Source: Trichostrongylus colubriformis (lineage: Eukaryota; Nematoda; Chromadorea; Rhabditida; Trichostrongylidae). From it: a stretch of DNA of 64,000 nucleotides. The position numbers were made by a program, and so were the translations under genes. The notes beneath the pieces are model-generated. The model saw only the letters and a list, made by a program, of their open reading frames with translations, did no database searches and had not been told where the DNA came from. Where the stretch lies: the NCBI GenBank assembly GCA_963978905.1, contig OZ022261.1, positions 24,859,686-24,923,685 on the forward strand, written 5' to 3'. Within the stretch, counting starts at the first letter, position 1. The number at the start of each line of letters is the position of its first letter. This document shows, piece after piece, positions 45,470 to 55,920 of the stretch.

Positions 45470-45660
45470 ATACTGGAGATCTGAGGGGTGAGAAGGCGGC
45501 AGTCCACGTGGTCGAAGAAGCAGAGTGAGAAGCGAATCAACATTGGACGCGAAAATTTGAAGTGCGCCCTGACCGCGACGGCTACTCAAATGTTGCTCGG
45601 CGAGAATTCGAACGAGCTGCTGTTCTTCCAATTTTTCCATTTCTGCTTACGGACACGATT
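45470..45660 (-). pseudogene. Post-G4 exon of the Ras-like gene, apparently frameshifted
   Basis: Past the acceptor AACTTCCCTTAG (ending at 45661 on the minus strand) the phase-0 frame reads NRVRKQKW and soon stops. A one-base-shifted frame, MEKLEEQQLVRILAEQHLSS, then ALQIFASNVDSLLTLLL, fits the segment that follows NKxD in RasD-like GTPases (KLEE ... SNV ... LL). The ECSA/SAK guanine-binding motif expected before SNV is absent or replaced by FA. It then runs into a partial family C repeat. The reading is either a pseudogenising indel or an assembly error. Confidence 0.45.
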
Positions 45661-45861
45661 CTAAGGGAAGTTAAAATTATGGAACTTCTATGATTCCTTC
45701 AATACCCATACAATGGCACAGTGTGCATTTATCACTGCTCAGAATGCTCCAGTATTTTTTGGCTTTTCGGGGCTGTAGTGAACTGAAAATCTCCTGTTGG
45801 AAGCCAGTTTCGAAGTGAACCCAAAAGGATGTGTTGAAGGGAGGAGATCATCTCTACTCAC

Positions 45862-45960
45862 CTTCTTGGTAGGTAAATCGCACTTGTTTCCGACGACAAC
45901 GATTGGCAATGTGGATATATCAGGCCGTCGTTCGCATATTTCTTGCCATAGGTCTGACAT
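45862..45960 (-). CDS. Ras-like GTPase exon with G4 (NKCD)
   Basis: 99 bp, phase 0 to phase 0, acceptor GGCATCTTTTTCAG, donor AAG|GTGAGT. It encodes MSDLWQEICERRPDISTLPI then VVVGNKCDLPTKK. The hydrophobic beta-strand running into NKCD is the guanine-specificity motif. This is among the best-defined exons in the window. Confidence 0.85.
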
Positions 45961-48900
45961 CTGAAAAAGATGCCGTGGAAAGTTAACGGAAAAACCATAT
46001 CCCAAGAATATTTCTGCATATTTCCTTTGCGCTCGGAGAAACATTGAATTATTTTCGGCGAGTGAATCTGCCCTCTTCTAGTGCGATTTTCTATTTTTGG
46101 ATGTTCCTCCTTACTCTGGTTTGTGTCGCTGAATAATTTGCGACAACTCACGTCACTCCTACCTCATTCATCAAATTATCCAGAAACTCATTGAAGCTTG
46201 AAAGAGTGACGTAGAATGCCGCGGAGCACTCCTCATATCATGGTCGTTGTGATTCTGGTCTTAAGGGAAGTTGCCCGTGTGTGTGTTGCGTCAGGATTTT
46301 GCACGCCGGCGTTAAGCATGGGACACGATGCGTGTCTAAAACGATTACAAAGCAATTACTCACGGCGTCCCTACCCCAATCCTGCGATCGCTTCAGGACC
46401 TAACTATTCAGACATGAAACCGCTGCCCAACACGGCATACGACGTGGTGCGAAATTCTGACGTTAGGTTAAACACCTGAGGCTTATAGCTTACGCTTCTT
46501 GATTACCGTGTCCGCTAGAATTTACCTACGACTGGGTATACAGTCTATCTTCGAATGGGATAGAACGCCAAGGAGCAGGAATAAGCTCTTGCGCAAGAAT
46601 CTACCAAATTTGTGCACTTGATTCGATCAATTTGCATAACCGAGGGAATAGTAGCAATAGCACTGCGATGATCGTGGCCATCGGCCGCCGAGTATGAAGG
46701 CAGCCTAATAGCCACTACGATTTCAACAGAAGAAAATTGTGGGGATCATCATTGAACATGATATCAACAGTACGAGCTAATTTCTTTTGACAAGCAAGCA
46801 AAAGAAACGAAACCATGCAAAACAGCACCGAAACACCTCCTAGCTTGGATAAAAGAGTGGTATTCTTGTTCAAACAAAATCGAGGGATTTCCGATGTTCA
46901 CATCAGTTTAGTATATTTTTTATGCTGGGCTTCATAAAAAAAACGAAGAATTAGGTCGAAGGAGCATTAGGCCATATCAGATGCAAATGAAACCTGAATT
47001 GACCATCGCACTATTCCTTTTGCAATCACAAATCAAATGCGATCATCCTAATATCTGTAATATGAGATATTTACAACAGGAAAAATACGAAACTGTTGAA
47101 AATCACAGCTTTACTACAAATCATGAAAGCCTGATGAAATTACACATCATACGGGGTTACTTCGAGCTAACTGGGACAATTTTCACAAAGAATTGCAGTT
47201 CCTTCTCGAGAATAGTACTGGGGGTTATTGTGGACCATTAACCCATTCGACACCATGCAGCCCATATGTGGGCTGCAGTTTGTCGGCCACGTAGGACCAA
47301 GCAGCCCATATCTGGGCTGCAGTAATCAAATAGTAATTTTTGTTTTTCATCGCATTTATTGAACAAGTTTCGATATTACATGTTGAGCTGGGCTAAATGA
47401 ATAAGCATTCGTTGTGGGTCACAAAAATATATTGTTCTTGCAATAATTTTAATAGAATACAACTAACATAGAAAATACTTCTCGAAGTTGGTAATGATTA
47501 TCTAGTTCAAAAAGTAAGTTTACAAACGAAACTCTGGCAGGTGAGAAACTCAACATAACCCCGTATAGCCATCATGTACAACGTGCGAATGTCCGCACAA
47601 AGCTGGTCTATGGCCCCAGTAATCATGAAGACGCGGCAAATTTACTGGGCCCATCTAGAGAATCCCCAAAAACTCTCATTTCGACTTTTGTCGTTTCCTG
47701 GAAAAAATGCTTCTCTGTTTTCGGCCTTCTGCTTCCCACATCTATTTATTTCTTTGACAATGAGATCCATCATATCTGTATTGAGAAAAAGATTGTGAAA
47801 AACCACAGGCTCACTGCAATTAAACACATGAGTAGCAGGTCCATACTGCAGTGAAAATCCATCGGTCGTGAATGGTAGCAGCATTGGACCAAGTGTTCCA
47901 TTCCTCCATCATCTTCGGAGCCGGTTTTGTAAGCAGGGAAAAGCGATTCATCAGCGGACTCATCCTGTGTTGTTCCGGTCCCTTTGTTCAATTCGATTAG
48001 GTGTTAGAAATCATCCTCTAGGTGTTTTTCAGAAGATTCCATTGTGCTGGGTCACTGGAGAAGGTTAAATGCGTACTTTGATCGATCAGGAATCCAGGTG
48101 CTGCATCTATATCCGTCCTACAAAACTAGAAATAGATGAAGGAGATCGGACAGGGTGCAGACAGAAGCGTAAGTGCGCGGGACCGCATTATATTTCAAGG
48201 TTTCGTAATCCTAGATTTCTGCCTCCCTTCCGGCTTATCGAGAACGTACTTTCGCGCCCCTTGCATCACTGAAGGGGTGATGCAGACAGTGAGGCGAGCT
48301 TAGACAGCGACCCAGCACGTCCGCGTTCTCCCCACTAGCACCCATCACAGAGAAGCGCACCCATGCAAAGCAGCGACAAATAGCTTCCTCGGACGCGTCT
48401 TTCGACGCAAGTTTCGCCACCGATCGTCTTTTTGATATTCGCCCCATCATTGAGTAAAACATGTCTTACCACTTCAGATTATCCTCGTTACTCCTGAGGT
48501 GTCCTTAGGGAGCGCTCCTCTATTTTTCAATGAGATTTGTTGATCATTTCAACTAATTACTTCACACCAACTTCCGGTTTACTTACCCTAACTATACCAT
48601 CGGTGGCTTTCATATACCCACATTCGTATTCAAAAGAATTGAGTGGAATGGCACACAATAAAATTATGCGCGTCTCCTCCGCATATGTCTACAAAACAAC
48701 GCCTACGTGAATGAAGAATTATTTCACGACGGAAGTCTAAACATAATGATGGTGCACCTCTTCAACGTCAACTACGACAACTCCGGTACAATTTTATCAG
48801 GAATTCATGTATGTGGGACGGGATTAGAGACATCTTCAGGAGATATTCTGGCTGAATGTTTTATATGAAAATAGAGAGGGTAAATTAGTACGATAGCAAA

Positions 48901-51900
48901 GAAAGAACACAATGAGACCCTGAAATGCGGAGAAGTGGTTTCCTCTTCCACTGTCACTGCTCTTATCACAGACGTGTTATTTCGTCATCTGCATCACTAA
49001 AGAGGTGATGCAGATGGCGAGACTAGTAATAAATGTTGCCCCGTCCTCCACTGCTTTACCACCGTCGGCACCCATGGGATGTGTAGCCTTATGCCAAATT
49101 TCCACGCGGCTGCGCGCGGCGAGGGGCGCTTTCACGGATTTCTTCGCGTGTGATTGCGTACATTGCGTACAACCCTCTGAAGTTTTACGCCCGAATTAAT
49201 GATTTCTTGATTGGGATTCTTATAATGCAATGCTGTTATTTCTTAAACTTTTTATGTTACTATTTTGCCTTTTGAGAGCACAAAAGTTATTGTTTTTAGA
49301 TAATGATGAGATAATCAAATGAGATAAACAGCTATTTCTTAAAGTACCTCCATGGTACTAATCCCTTGCTTCCTGAGCTGCATTCCAACCGACCGCGGCA
49401 AGTTATGCTGGAGGAGCCGTGTGTGTGACGCCGCAAAGCAAAAATTCGACATAGGGCTACACCTATCGAGTTGAAACGCACCCAGGCAACTATGATCTGA
49501 ATCACGCTGACGTGAGTTTTTCACAGATAATCTCTGCCAAAGTCACCCCAACATTTAGAACGAGCATGTCCCCCATTTTTGGATTCGCTCAGTACCCCTG
49601 ATGGAGCTTTGAAGACATCGAAAGGGGTGAATTCGGCAGACTGTGAAATATGAAAGTAGGGGTGCTCTGCCATAAAACAGTAGAGAAAGAACGAAATAAG
49701 TCGGCGAAAAACTGAGTGATAGGAGCCGGAAAACCTTCTTTCTAGCACCCCTCTGCGTCGCTAGCCCGGGTAGACTATAGACAAGCTAGAGGCTATATCG
49801 GCTGGCCACGAACGTTGCCCCGCCCTCGCCGACAACTCGCCCGGCTGATGAACTGCAGATCCACCCCAGTGTCTTTGAGTGACGATTTTGGAAGAAAATG
49901 GTTTTTCGATAAGATCTGAATAGGAACTGATTCCTGAGTGGCACTTGTCGAATACAGGCCAGAAGGCAAATATTTCGAGAAGTGGGAACCCTTTTCCGCT
50001 GATACTCGTCTTCGCGTATTTCGTTTCTGCCTGTTCTAGCAACGTATTAATCACCAAGCCACATCCATCCATTACACAACTGCCTAAAATTACCACTAAA
50101 AGTGTCTTTAGGCCGGTCTCTACAGACATAGTGGTGAACTCCACCCTTCGCCCTATGCTCGGCTATAGCCGCCATCTGAAGGTATTCGTGACCGTGCGCA
50201 CCACAGATGAGCGTTTTGTTAAAGCAGTTGCCCACGTCAATCTGTTTCACCCCCCCCCCCCCCCCCCAACTTATACAGTCATGTTATACTGGTTCCCTAT
50301 CGGCCACGTGCAGAGTCCCACGCGAAAAAAATCTAAAAGTAGCAGAGACATGTATATTCCCTCAGAGGTCAGAGTTTCGTCCACGCGGATAAGGTGGATG
50401 GGGCCACAAGACCTGTGAAGCTCGAGCACCAAACACTGGATCGTGAATTTTCCCGCCAACAACCGCTCAAAAACCGTTCGGTGGGAGTACGAACATGTTC
50501 TAAATTTTATTAAAATTTCACTAAGACAGGGAAATTTCCTCATTCTTTCGTGTAGTAAAAATTCGATCCAGCATGGGGAAATAGAATGACTGAATTTTCA
50601 TGCACGACTACTTCGAGGAGTCGGGGGGGAGGGGGGGGGGGGCTTCAAACGTGTATGCCTCACACCGTCTCCTTTCACACCATTATGTTCATTCACTTAC
50701 GTTGGTGAATACACCTCCACATTACCTTTTATGGAGCTTATAATGTAGCTTACAATCACATCCATTCTACTGATAATGGATATTTGAACTTGTTGGTTGA
50801 AATCACGATTTAAGGTGAGAAAGTACATACGTGGGAGAATGACAATGCTCCATCGCTAGTAAACTTTGATATTAAGGAAACGCAATAGAGATTGAGTTTT
50901 ACATTTAAAAAGCAAGTTTAATTCTAAAACTACCTCTTTGAAACTGGGTACGTCATCGACGGCGAATACTAATAGAAACGCACTAGCCGAAGCTATAGAA
51001 AGTTTACGCATATCCGGAAAGTTGAAATTTGTATCGAGAATATCCAGAGGTAATGGGACACCCTGAAATGCAGTTCTTTTCAAGTAAATAACATGACATT
51101 CATCTATCCGTACTCTAACAAGGAGGCACGAACAAAATGTTTTAATGGGTAATTGTTTTTGGGAAAGTGTGCCGCATTCTTCCCTTTGAAACTTCCCATG
51201 CATTAAAACAGCCAACCGAAGTATGCTTAGTAGTCATGATTATATCAAGCTATTTGGAGAAACGAGTCCGCCGTCAGACTCCGCGATTTTGCAGACTTGC
51301 GATTTTGCGGTGTCGTGGCAGCGCACATGTGGCGCTGCATATTGTCGAAGTCGCAGTATCGCGTGCAAAGGTGTGACGCCGTAAAACTGCAGAATCATGA
51401 TATCACAAAATAGTAAAATTGCGGAACTGCAAAATAGCAAGATTGAGAAGTTTAATGGCGACCTAAAATCTTCTAGGCTCGAATCGAAGACAGCCGACTG
51501 TGATCGAAATAGACGAAGAAATACGGAGAGTACGGAGCAGAAGGGGCCGATGCGGCGTCGGAAACGCCATACGCACGGCTTTCTCTAGATGGATGCAAAC
51601 AATGACATCTAGAACTGCGCGAGATAATGCCGCATCGGCTCCTCCTGCACCACACCCAAATTGTTAGGTTGTCCCAAAAGTCTTGTAGGATTTTTTTCGA
51701 TCATCACTTTTTATTTTTTTTCGTCCAACAAATAACAATTAGGCAACAACGTATTGACCATTGTTATCGACAACCCTCTGCCACTTTATAGGAAAATCGT
51801 TGACTCCCTTCTCCCAGAACTCTGGGTTATGACAGTAGAAGAACTCGGCGATCGCCTTCGCAAGCAAGTTATAGTCAACGAATTTTCTCTTGGCCAGGAA

Positions 51901-54614
51901 GGATTCGAGAGGATGGGTGAGGTGATAGCCAGAAGGGGCAATGTCTGGAGAGTATGGCGGGTGGGGCAGCACATCCCAGCCGAGCTCCTATAACTTGGCC
52001 TGGGTACTTTTCGCGAAATGGGAGCGAAATGGGAGCGGGCGTCGTCATGAAGGAAGGTGACCGCGGACCCTTTTACGGCACTTCTCTTGAACAGCGACGG
52101 CGAGCTGCTGGAGCTGGTGGGTGCATACGGTAGAGGTGACTGTCTCGCCTTGTACCAGCACCTCGCGGAAAAGCATTCCTTCCTCGGCCCAGAACCAGCA
52201 CAGTCCCAAGTGTGGTTTGTCTTTCATGTCAATCTCGCCGTTGCTGGAGCTGATGAACCAGCGGCGCACGGTCACGTAGCTCACACATCCCTTGCCCAAT
52301 GCAGCGCTGATGGAGTGGCAAGCTTCCGTCGTTTCGGTGCCGCAAGACGGCTCATAACAGATGACACCGCGAGTTGGGTGGGTATCGACAACGGGCATTG
52401 TAGCTCTCTCCACGGGATCTGGTGGGCCAGTATATATTTTCCTAAAAAGCTTAGGGAACGTTCTACCATATTCCTGAACAGCCTGGACCTGCCTCGAAGT
52501 GAACAAGAGTCACTGATTTTTTTTTGGAAAAATACTACAAGACTTTTGGGACAACCTGATACGTAGGTTGTCCCAAAAGTCTTGTAGTATTTTTCCACTT
52601 AGCGTGTTTCGGAAGAGTTCAAGGCATGTTTTTTGAAGCCCTTTTGCATTACTTTTGGTTTCCGCGTCCAAATCCAAGTTGTATTCACCGCTCACGTTTC
52701 GGCAGTAGAAGTTCTCCTTTGCTATCCCCTTATCATTGTGTGTAAGGCAATTAAGTAGTCAATGAATGAATCAGTAAACTCAGTATTCAAAAAACAGAAA
52801 AATCGTTTGAGCAAATGTGGCGCGGCGCGAAGCCAAATGCGTGAGTTAGAGGTGCCGTTCTAGCACTGTCCGAAAGCAAGAGAAACCAAAATATACCGTA
52901 GCGTGGGATAAGGCAAGCATTTCAGACCCAACTAACTATTGGGTTGGGGAATAAGTTCCCACCGTTTTTTTTTATCCCCGTTTTTCACATTGTTCCCTTC
53001 ATCTTTCGACAAGGCCTATATATGTTTTCGATAGAGCTTTTTTTTGCTCTACAAAGTGATGCTATCTGTTTTTCGATTCTTTCGTCTACCTAATATTTAT
53101 GAGGTTAGGAAATGAAGTAGGCTGAAGGCGAAAAATTGACACTTGCGCACCTCATCTTTCTCGTCTGCCATCAAGATCAAAAAATGTATGTGTGTATGTT
53201 TTCGATAGAGCTTTTACAGCTCCACAGAATGGTACTACTTTTTATACAAATCGTTCAACTTTTTGCTGTTTTAAAGACTGACGAATGGAGTACTCGCAAA
53301 AGTGTGCACTTTCGTTATCCTCTCTTCCTCCCTTACCATCGAGATTGGAGAGCATGTGCATATATGCAGTCGATAGCGCTTTCTTTGCTCTACAAGACGA
53401 TAGCACTACTCTTTTGTATCCTCTCAAATTTTAGCATATAGGCGTATGTTTATATCTGTTTTTCAATTCAAGATTACGTGATAGAAATAAATTTTTTTGG
53501 CAGAGTGCTCCCTATCATTCTATAGAGCTCTTTTCGCTCTGCAAGGTAATGTTTACGGTTTTTGTTAGAATTAATTTTAGCCATTTTTAGATCATTTAAA
53601 AGTCGACGAAATCGAGCATTTTTGACAGATTTAGTCGAAAATTCTCGATTTCATCGCCTTTTAAATAATCTAAAAAATGGCAAAAATTAATTCTAACAAA
53701 AACCATAAACATTACCTTGTAGAGCGAAAAGAGCTCTATCGAACGATACAAAACATTGTGCCAAAAAATTCATTTTCGTTACGCAATTTTGAATTGAAGA
53801 ACAGGTGCAAACTTATTCCTACATGCTAAAATATGAGAGTATCCGAAAGAGGAGTGATATTGTCTTGTAGAGGAAAAAAAGCTCTGTCGAATGCATATAT
53901 GCACATCCTCTCCAATCTCGATGGTAGGCGAGAAAGAGGAGATAACTAAAGTGCACACTTTTGCGAGTACTGTATTTGTGAGCTTAAAAACAACAAAAAG
54001 TTGAGCGATTTGAATAAAGAGTAGTACTATTCTGTAGAGCTGAAAAAGCTCTATCGAAAACATATACACATACATTTTTTGATTTCGATGGTAGACGAGG
54101 AGATGAGGTGCGCAAACACCAATTTTTTGCCTTCACCTTACTTCACTTCCAAACCTCATAAATATTGGGTAGTCGAAGTAATCGAAAAAAAGATAGTATC
54201 ATTTTGTAGAGCAAATAAAGCTTTATCGAAAACATATATAGGCTTCGTCGGAAGATGGAGAAAACAGTGTGAAAAACGGGGATAAAAAAACGGCGGGGAC
54301 TTATTCCCCGACCCAATACATGCGGCACCCCTAGCTCGCATGCATCACGTCGCATGCCGCACGCGTCATGAATTTACTATCTTAATGGCACCCAACCGAG
54401 AAAAAAGTGACAATTGCTGTGATACAGCTGCTGGAAGCTTTCGGCCCCAATGCAGACAACTACCCACCTTGATTCTGAACTGCCTTGAATGAAGATCTTC
54501 GATGGTTTCCTTGTACTTCTCGGAGAACTGATTATACAGATATCGTCGTATAAGATTTGTTTTTCCAACTTTAGCCGAGCCGAGCACAACAAGCCGATAC
54601 CGTTCTTCGCTCAT
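45862..54614 (-). CDS. Ras-superfamily small GTPase, RasD/Rhes-like, spread over about 9 kb
   Basis: Three phase-0 exons (54614-54468, 51062-50934, 45960-45862) join to 125 residues. G1 is LGSAKVGKT (residues 11-19, P-loop), followed by a switch I-like stretch ending KETIEDLHSRQFRIK. LDILDTNFNF then marks the G3 position, and LPIVVVGNKCDL is G4. The GSxKVGKT P-loop and the LDILDT...FPDMRKLSI stretch fit the RasD/Rhes and related Ras-like group rather than classical Ras, so it should bind guanine nucleotides and act as a membrane-proximal switch. The conserved G3 glycine (DxxG) is missing, which would impair switch II. The ATG sits directly after GATTACAG, compatible with SL trans-splicing or a 5' intron. 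The C-terminus is not resolved. Introns 1 and 2 hold transposons, including a 1.38-kb palindrome. Confidence 0.8.
46163..46231 (-). other. Possible 23-codon cassette with ECSA motif
   Basis: On the minus strand, an in-phase stretch of 69 bp starting ECSAAFYVTLSSFNEF and ending with a donor-like GAG|GTAGGA lies 200 bp upstream of the G4 exon. ECSA is the expected G5 motif of this GTPase group, but it sits before G4 rather than after it, and the acceptor (GATATGAG) is weak. It is either coincidence, an alternative exon, or locally misordered sequence. Confidence 0.3.
46277..46476. mobile_element. TIR element family A, short copy
   Basis: The left end GCGTCAGGATTTTGCACGCC is mirrored by GTGGTGCGAAATTCTGACGT at the right end. 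About 200 bp, located in intron 2 of the GTPase gene. No coding capacity. Confidence 0.6.
47238..48000 (-). mobile_element. piggyBac-type transposon remnant
   Basis: The left end is TTAACCC (47238-47244), the canonical piggyBac terminus with its TTAA target. Two near-identical perfect palindromes (GCAGCCCATATGTGGGCTGC at 47257 and the ATATCT variant at 47301) form the subterminal region. A transposase fragment follows (47560-47990, minus). The opposite terminus was not found, and the central catalytic part is missing between the fragment and this end. Confidence 0.7.
47560..47990 (-). pseudogene. piggyBac transposase N-terminal fragment, frameshifted
   Basis: On the minus strand, FSLQYGPATHVFNCSEPVVF, then HNLFLNTDMMDLIVKEINRC, matches the start of the piggyBac DDE domain (GP...P..FF.LFF...LL..IV.ETNRYA). 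A shifted frame continues with LPRLHDYWGHRP, equivalent to the LPSL.DYW motif. An upstream Ser/Glu/Asp-rich piece (TTQDESADESLFPAYKTGSE) is in a third frame. At least two frameshifts and a stop make it inactive, and the catalytic Asp residues are not present. It lies in intron 2 of the GTPase gene in the same orientation. Confidence 0.65.
48240..50900. other. GTPase intron 2, no further gene supported
   Basis: Contains two copies of a short palindrome with downstream similarity (TGCATCACTGAAGGGGTGATGCA at 48262 and the AAAGAG variant at 48993), an 18-bp C run at 50250, a G run near 50622-50642 and a fragment of a family C arm at 50300-50420. A minus frame (50080-49850, including LLEQAETKYAKTSISGKGFP) looks protein-like but has no matching splice phase. 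Confidence 0.35.
50934..51062 (-). CDS. Ras-like GTPase exon with switch II region
   Basis: 129 bp, phase 0 to phase 0, acceptor CTGCATTTCAG, donor GAG|GTAGTT. It encodes GVPLPLDILDTNFNFPDMRK, then LSIASASAFLLVFAVDDVPS and FKE. The LDILDT strand and the FLLVFAVDD strand are diagnostic for Ras folds. DTNF replaces DxxG, so the glycine that coordinates the gamma-phosphate is missing. Confidence 0.85.
51545..51657. mobile_element. Small TIR element family H, copy 2
   Basis: GGGGCCGATGCGGCGTCGGA on the left, and ATGCCGCATCGGCTCCTCCT on the right, are inverse of one another and match the ends of the 4029-4164 copy. About 113 bp, non-coding. Confidence 0.5.
51664..52558 (-). mobile_element. mariner transposon, internally deleted
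   Basis: TIRs: TTAGGTTGTCCCAAAAGTCT on the left, and the inverse ACTTTTGGGACAACCT on the right. The length of about 0.9 kb is shorter than the usual 1.25-1.3 kb, and the transposase on the minus strand lacks the segment between the HTH domain and the middle of the catalytic domain. It inserted in intron 1 of the GTPase gene. A second identical TIR starts immediately after it, at 52564. Confidence 0.85.
51739..52506 (-). pseudogene. mariner transposase, deleted and catalytically dead
   Basis: N-terminal HTH part: RGVICYEPSCGTETTEACHS, then VSYVTVRRWFISSSNGEIDM and KDKPHLG, as in SETMAR-type mariners. The frame jumps directly to CWFWAEEGMLFREVLVQGET, so the first catalytic Asp (TGDE-type) is deleted. 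The second Asp is visible in LHDDARSHFA after a frameshift. The C-terminus LLPHPPYSPD-type block reads HPPYSPDIAPSGYHL, where the third catalytic Asp of SPDLAPSDYHL is replaced by Gly. It ends WQRVVDNNGQYVVA. It is non-functional by three independent lesions. Confidence 0.85.
52564..52720. mobile_element. Solo mariner-type TIR and flank
   Basis: TAGGTTGTCCCAAAAGTCTT starts 5 bp after the end of the mariner at 51664-52558, in the orientation of a new left end. No matching right end was seen before the palindrome at 52939, so it is a fragment or a very decayed second copy. Confidence 0.5.
52939..54316. mobile_element. Complete 1.38-kb palindromic element (family P, copy 2)
   Basis: TA flanks both sides (52937-52938 and 54317-54318). 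The ends read TTGGGTTGGGGAATAAGTTC and its inverse. The length of 1378 bp is almost identical to the 1377 bp of the copy at 43969-45345. The centre is at about 53620-53640. It lies in intron 1 of the Ras-like GTPase, only 150 bp from the first exon, so the primary transcript would contain both arms. Confidence 0.9.
54468..54614 (-). CDS. Ras-like GTPase first coding exon with P-loop
   Basis: 147 b, 49 codons from ATG, donor AAG|GTGGGT. It encodes MSEERYRLVVLGSAKVGKTN, LIRRYLYNQFSEKYKETIED and LHSRQFRIK. The P-loop GSAKVGKT has Ala at the position of Ras Gly12, where RasD proteins carry Ser. The ATG follows TTGATTACAG directly, a likely cis or SL trans-splice acceptor. Confidence 0.85.
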
Positions 54615-54706
54615 CTGTAATCAATAACAGCCATAATTTGAGGGTAAAATAAATATGTGTGGAATATGGGCGAAAATTTGAAACAAAGTTCACCGCGGTG
54701 AAAGGG

Positions 54707-54833
54707 GTGCGTATACGTCAGGATTTCGCACAGCGATACGATGCGTTCCGTACGACTTATGGAGGTACAGCAATGCTGGCGACGCCTCGCGTAACACGCT
54801 GCGATGTGATGTCCTGACGTAAGGGTGCACACC
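54707..54833. mobile_element. TIR element family A, minimal copy, upstream of the GTPase gene
   Basis: TACGTCAGGATTTCGCACAG and the inverse end (GATGTCCTGACGTAAGGGTG) enclose about 125 bp. It sits 100-220 bp upstream of the GTPase start codon, so it could overlap the promoter or 5' UTR. Confidence 0.6.
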
Positions 54834-55000
54834 TGGTCAAAGAGAACATTTAGATGAGCGTCTGGATGATGAGGAGGAATTAATGCAAATAAGATGCAGC
54901 CCACAGCCCACCCCATCCCATGCTTCAAAAAGGCAAATTATTGAGATGGGAGGAAAACAGACACGCGAATTTGCTATTGTCTTAATGTTGTGCCTTTTAA

Positions 55001-55370
55001 AGGGACGGTCGACGAAAAAAAGGTTTCTATGTTACCCATATGTTTCCCATGTATTTGCCTAATAAGGGCCGCCTGCAGAGTTTCACGCAAAAAGGTCGGG
55101 GCCTCGCAAAAAGCCTCGTCCCGCTGCCCGCCACGGTTGGGAACGGAGAGTGGGACTGTTTACGTAACTTTCTGTTCCTACAATGCGTCTTCGACCGCGG
55201 CACAACAGGGTGGGCACTTCGGAGGCGCCGCCCACCCGGCGGAGACTTTGTGGTGCTGTATTTTGGCCGGATTCACTTTTTGCGTGGAACTTTGCATGCG
55301 GCCCAGATTGGGCAAATACAACATAAATATGTGGGTAACAGAAAAACTCATTTCTTCGTGGAAGATTCCT
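55001..55370. mobile_element. TTAA-type fold-back element family C, copy 2
   Basis: TTAA at 54997-55000, then AGGGACGGTCGACG. The arms mirror through GTTACCCATATG, ATTTGCCTAATAAGG and TTCACGCAAAAAG against the inverse. The right end, GAAGATTCCTTCAG, has lost the TTAA. The frames crossing it are artefacts of the GC-rich core. Confidence 0.7.
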
Positions 55371-55379
55371 TCAGCATTG

Positions 55380-55920
55380 GGGGAAAGTCGGAAGAAAAGT
55401 GAAAGAAGTAGTGAATGTGAAAGTCGAGATGCCTAGTAAGAGGACAGTGAAGAAACAACGGATGGAAATGGCCTAAACCCGACTAATAGGACCCCTTTCC
55501 ACTGATGATTCTCGACGCGGACGACCTGTCCGTCAATAGGGGGATAGTCTAAACGAGATTTCTATTGGCATATTGCCAAGTAAACACAAGGGAATGATTG
55601 GAAATACGACAGCATCTATTTTTTGGAGTGAGCTTCAAGTTAAAACTGCGAAAGCGCGCCGCAAAACCTTCGACCCTGCCGCATCTCCTTGGCCGCTCCC
55701 ACCCCAGTCAATCGGGAATTACGTCATCCGGAGGCGGGATCGACTTATCAAGAGGCGGGACAGATGGACGGTTGCGGCGTTTTGCGGTATTTCTACAGCT
55801 CGGAGGGACGCTTTTCACCGGGGTTTCGCCTTAGGTAGCCTTCTTAGCCCAGGACTACCATGTGAGTGACTTCTGTGTGGATTTGTCCATTATCACATTA
55901 TCTCTGATGCTGTCTTTAAG
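55380..55920 (+). mobile_element. Family D non-autonomous element, copy 2
   Basis: Same blocks and orientation as the other copies: GGATGGAAATGGCC, CGCGGACGACCTGTCCGTCA and AACACAAGGGAATG. The end is GATGCTGTCTTTAAGC with a TTTAA terminus. It directly abuts the family C copy at 55001-55370. Confidence 0.7.

Noticed and set aside
53136..54355. Several hydrophobic short frames with IELLQLHR / FDKALFALQ motifs
   Set aside because: They recur because the palindrome arms repeat; they are translations of the GATAGAGC mini-hairpins.
54990..55436. 148-codon plus-strand frame with several Cys
   Set aside because: Lies across the fold-back family C element; similar frames occur at the other copies because of the GC-rich arms.
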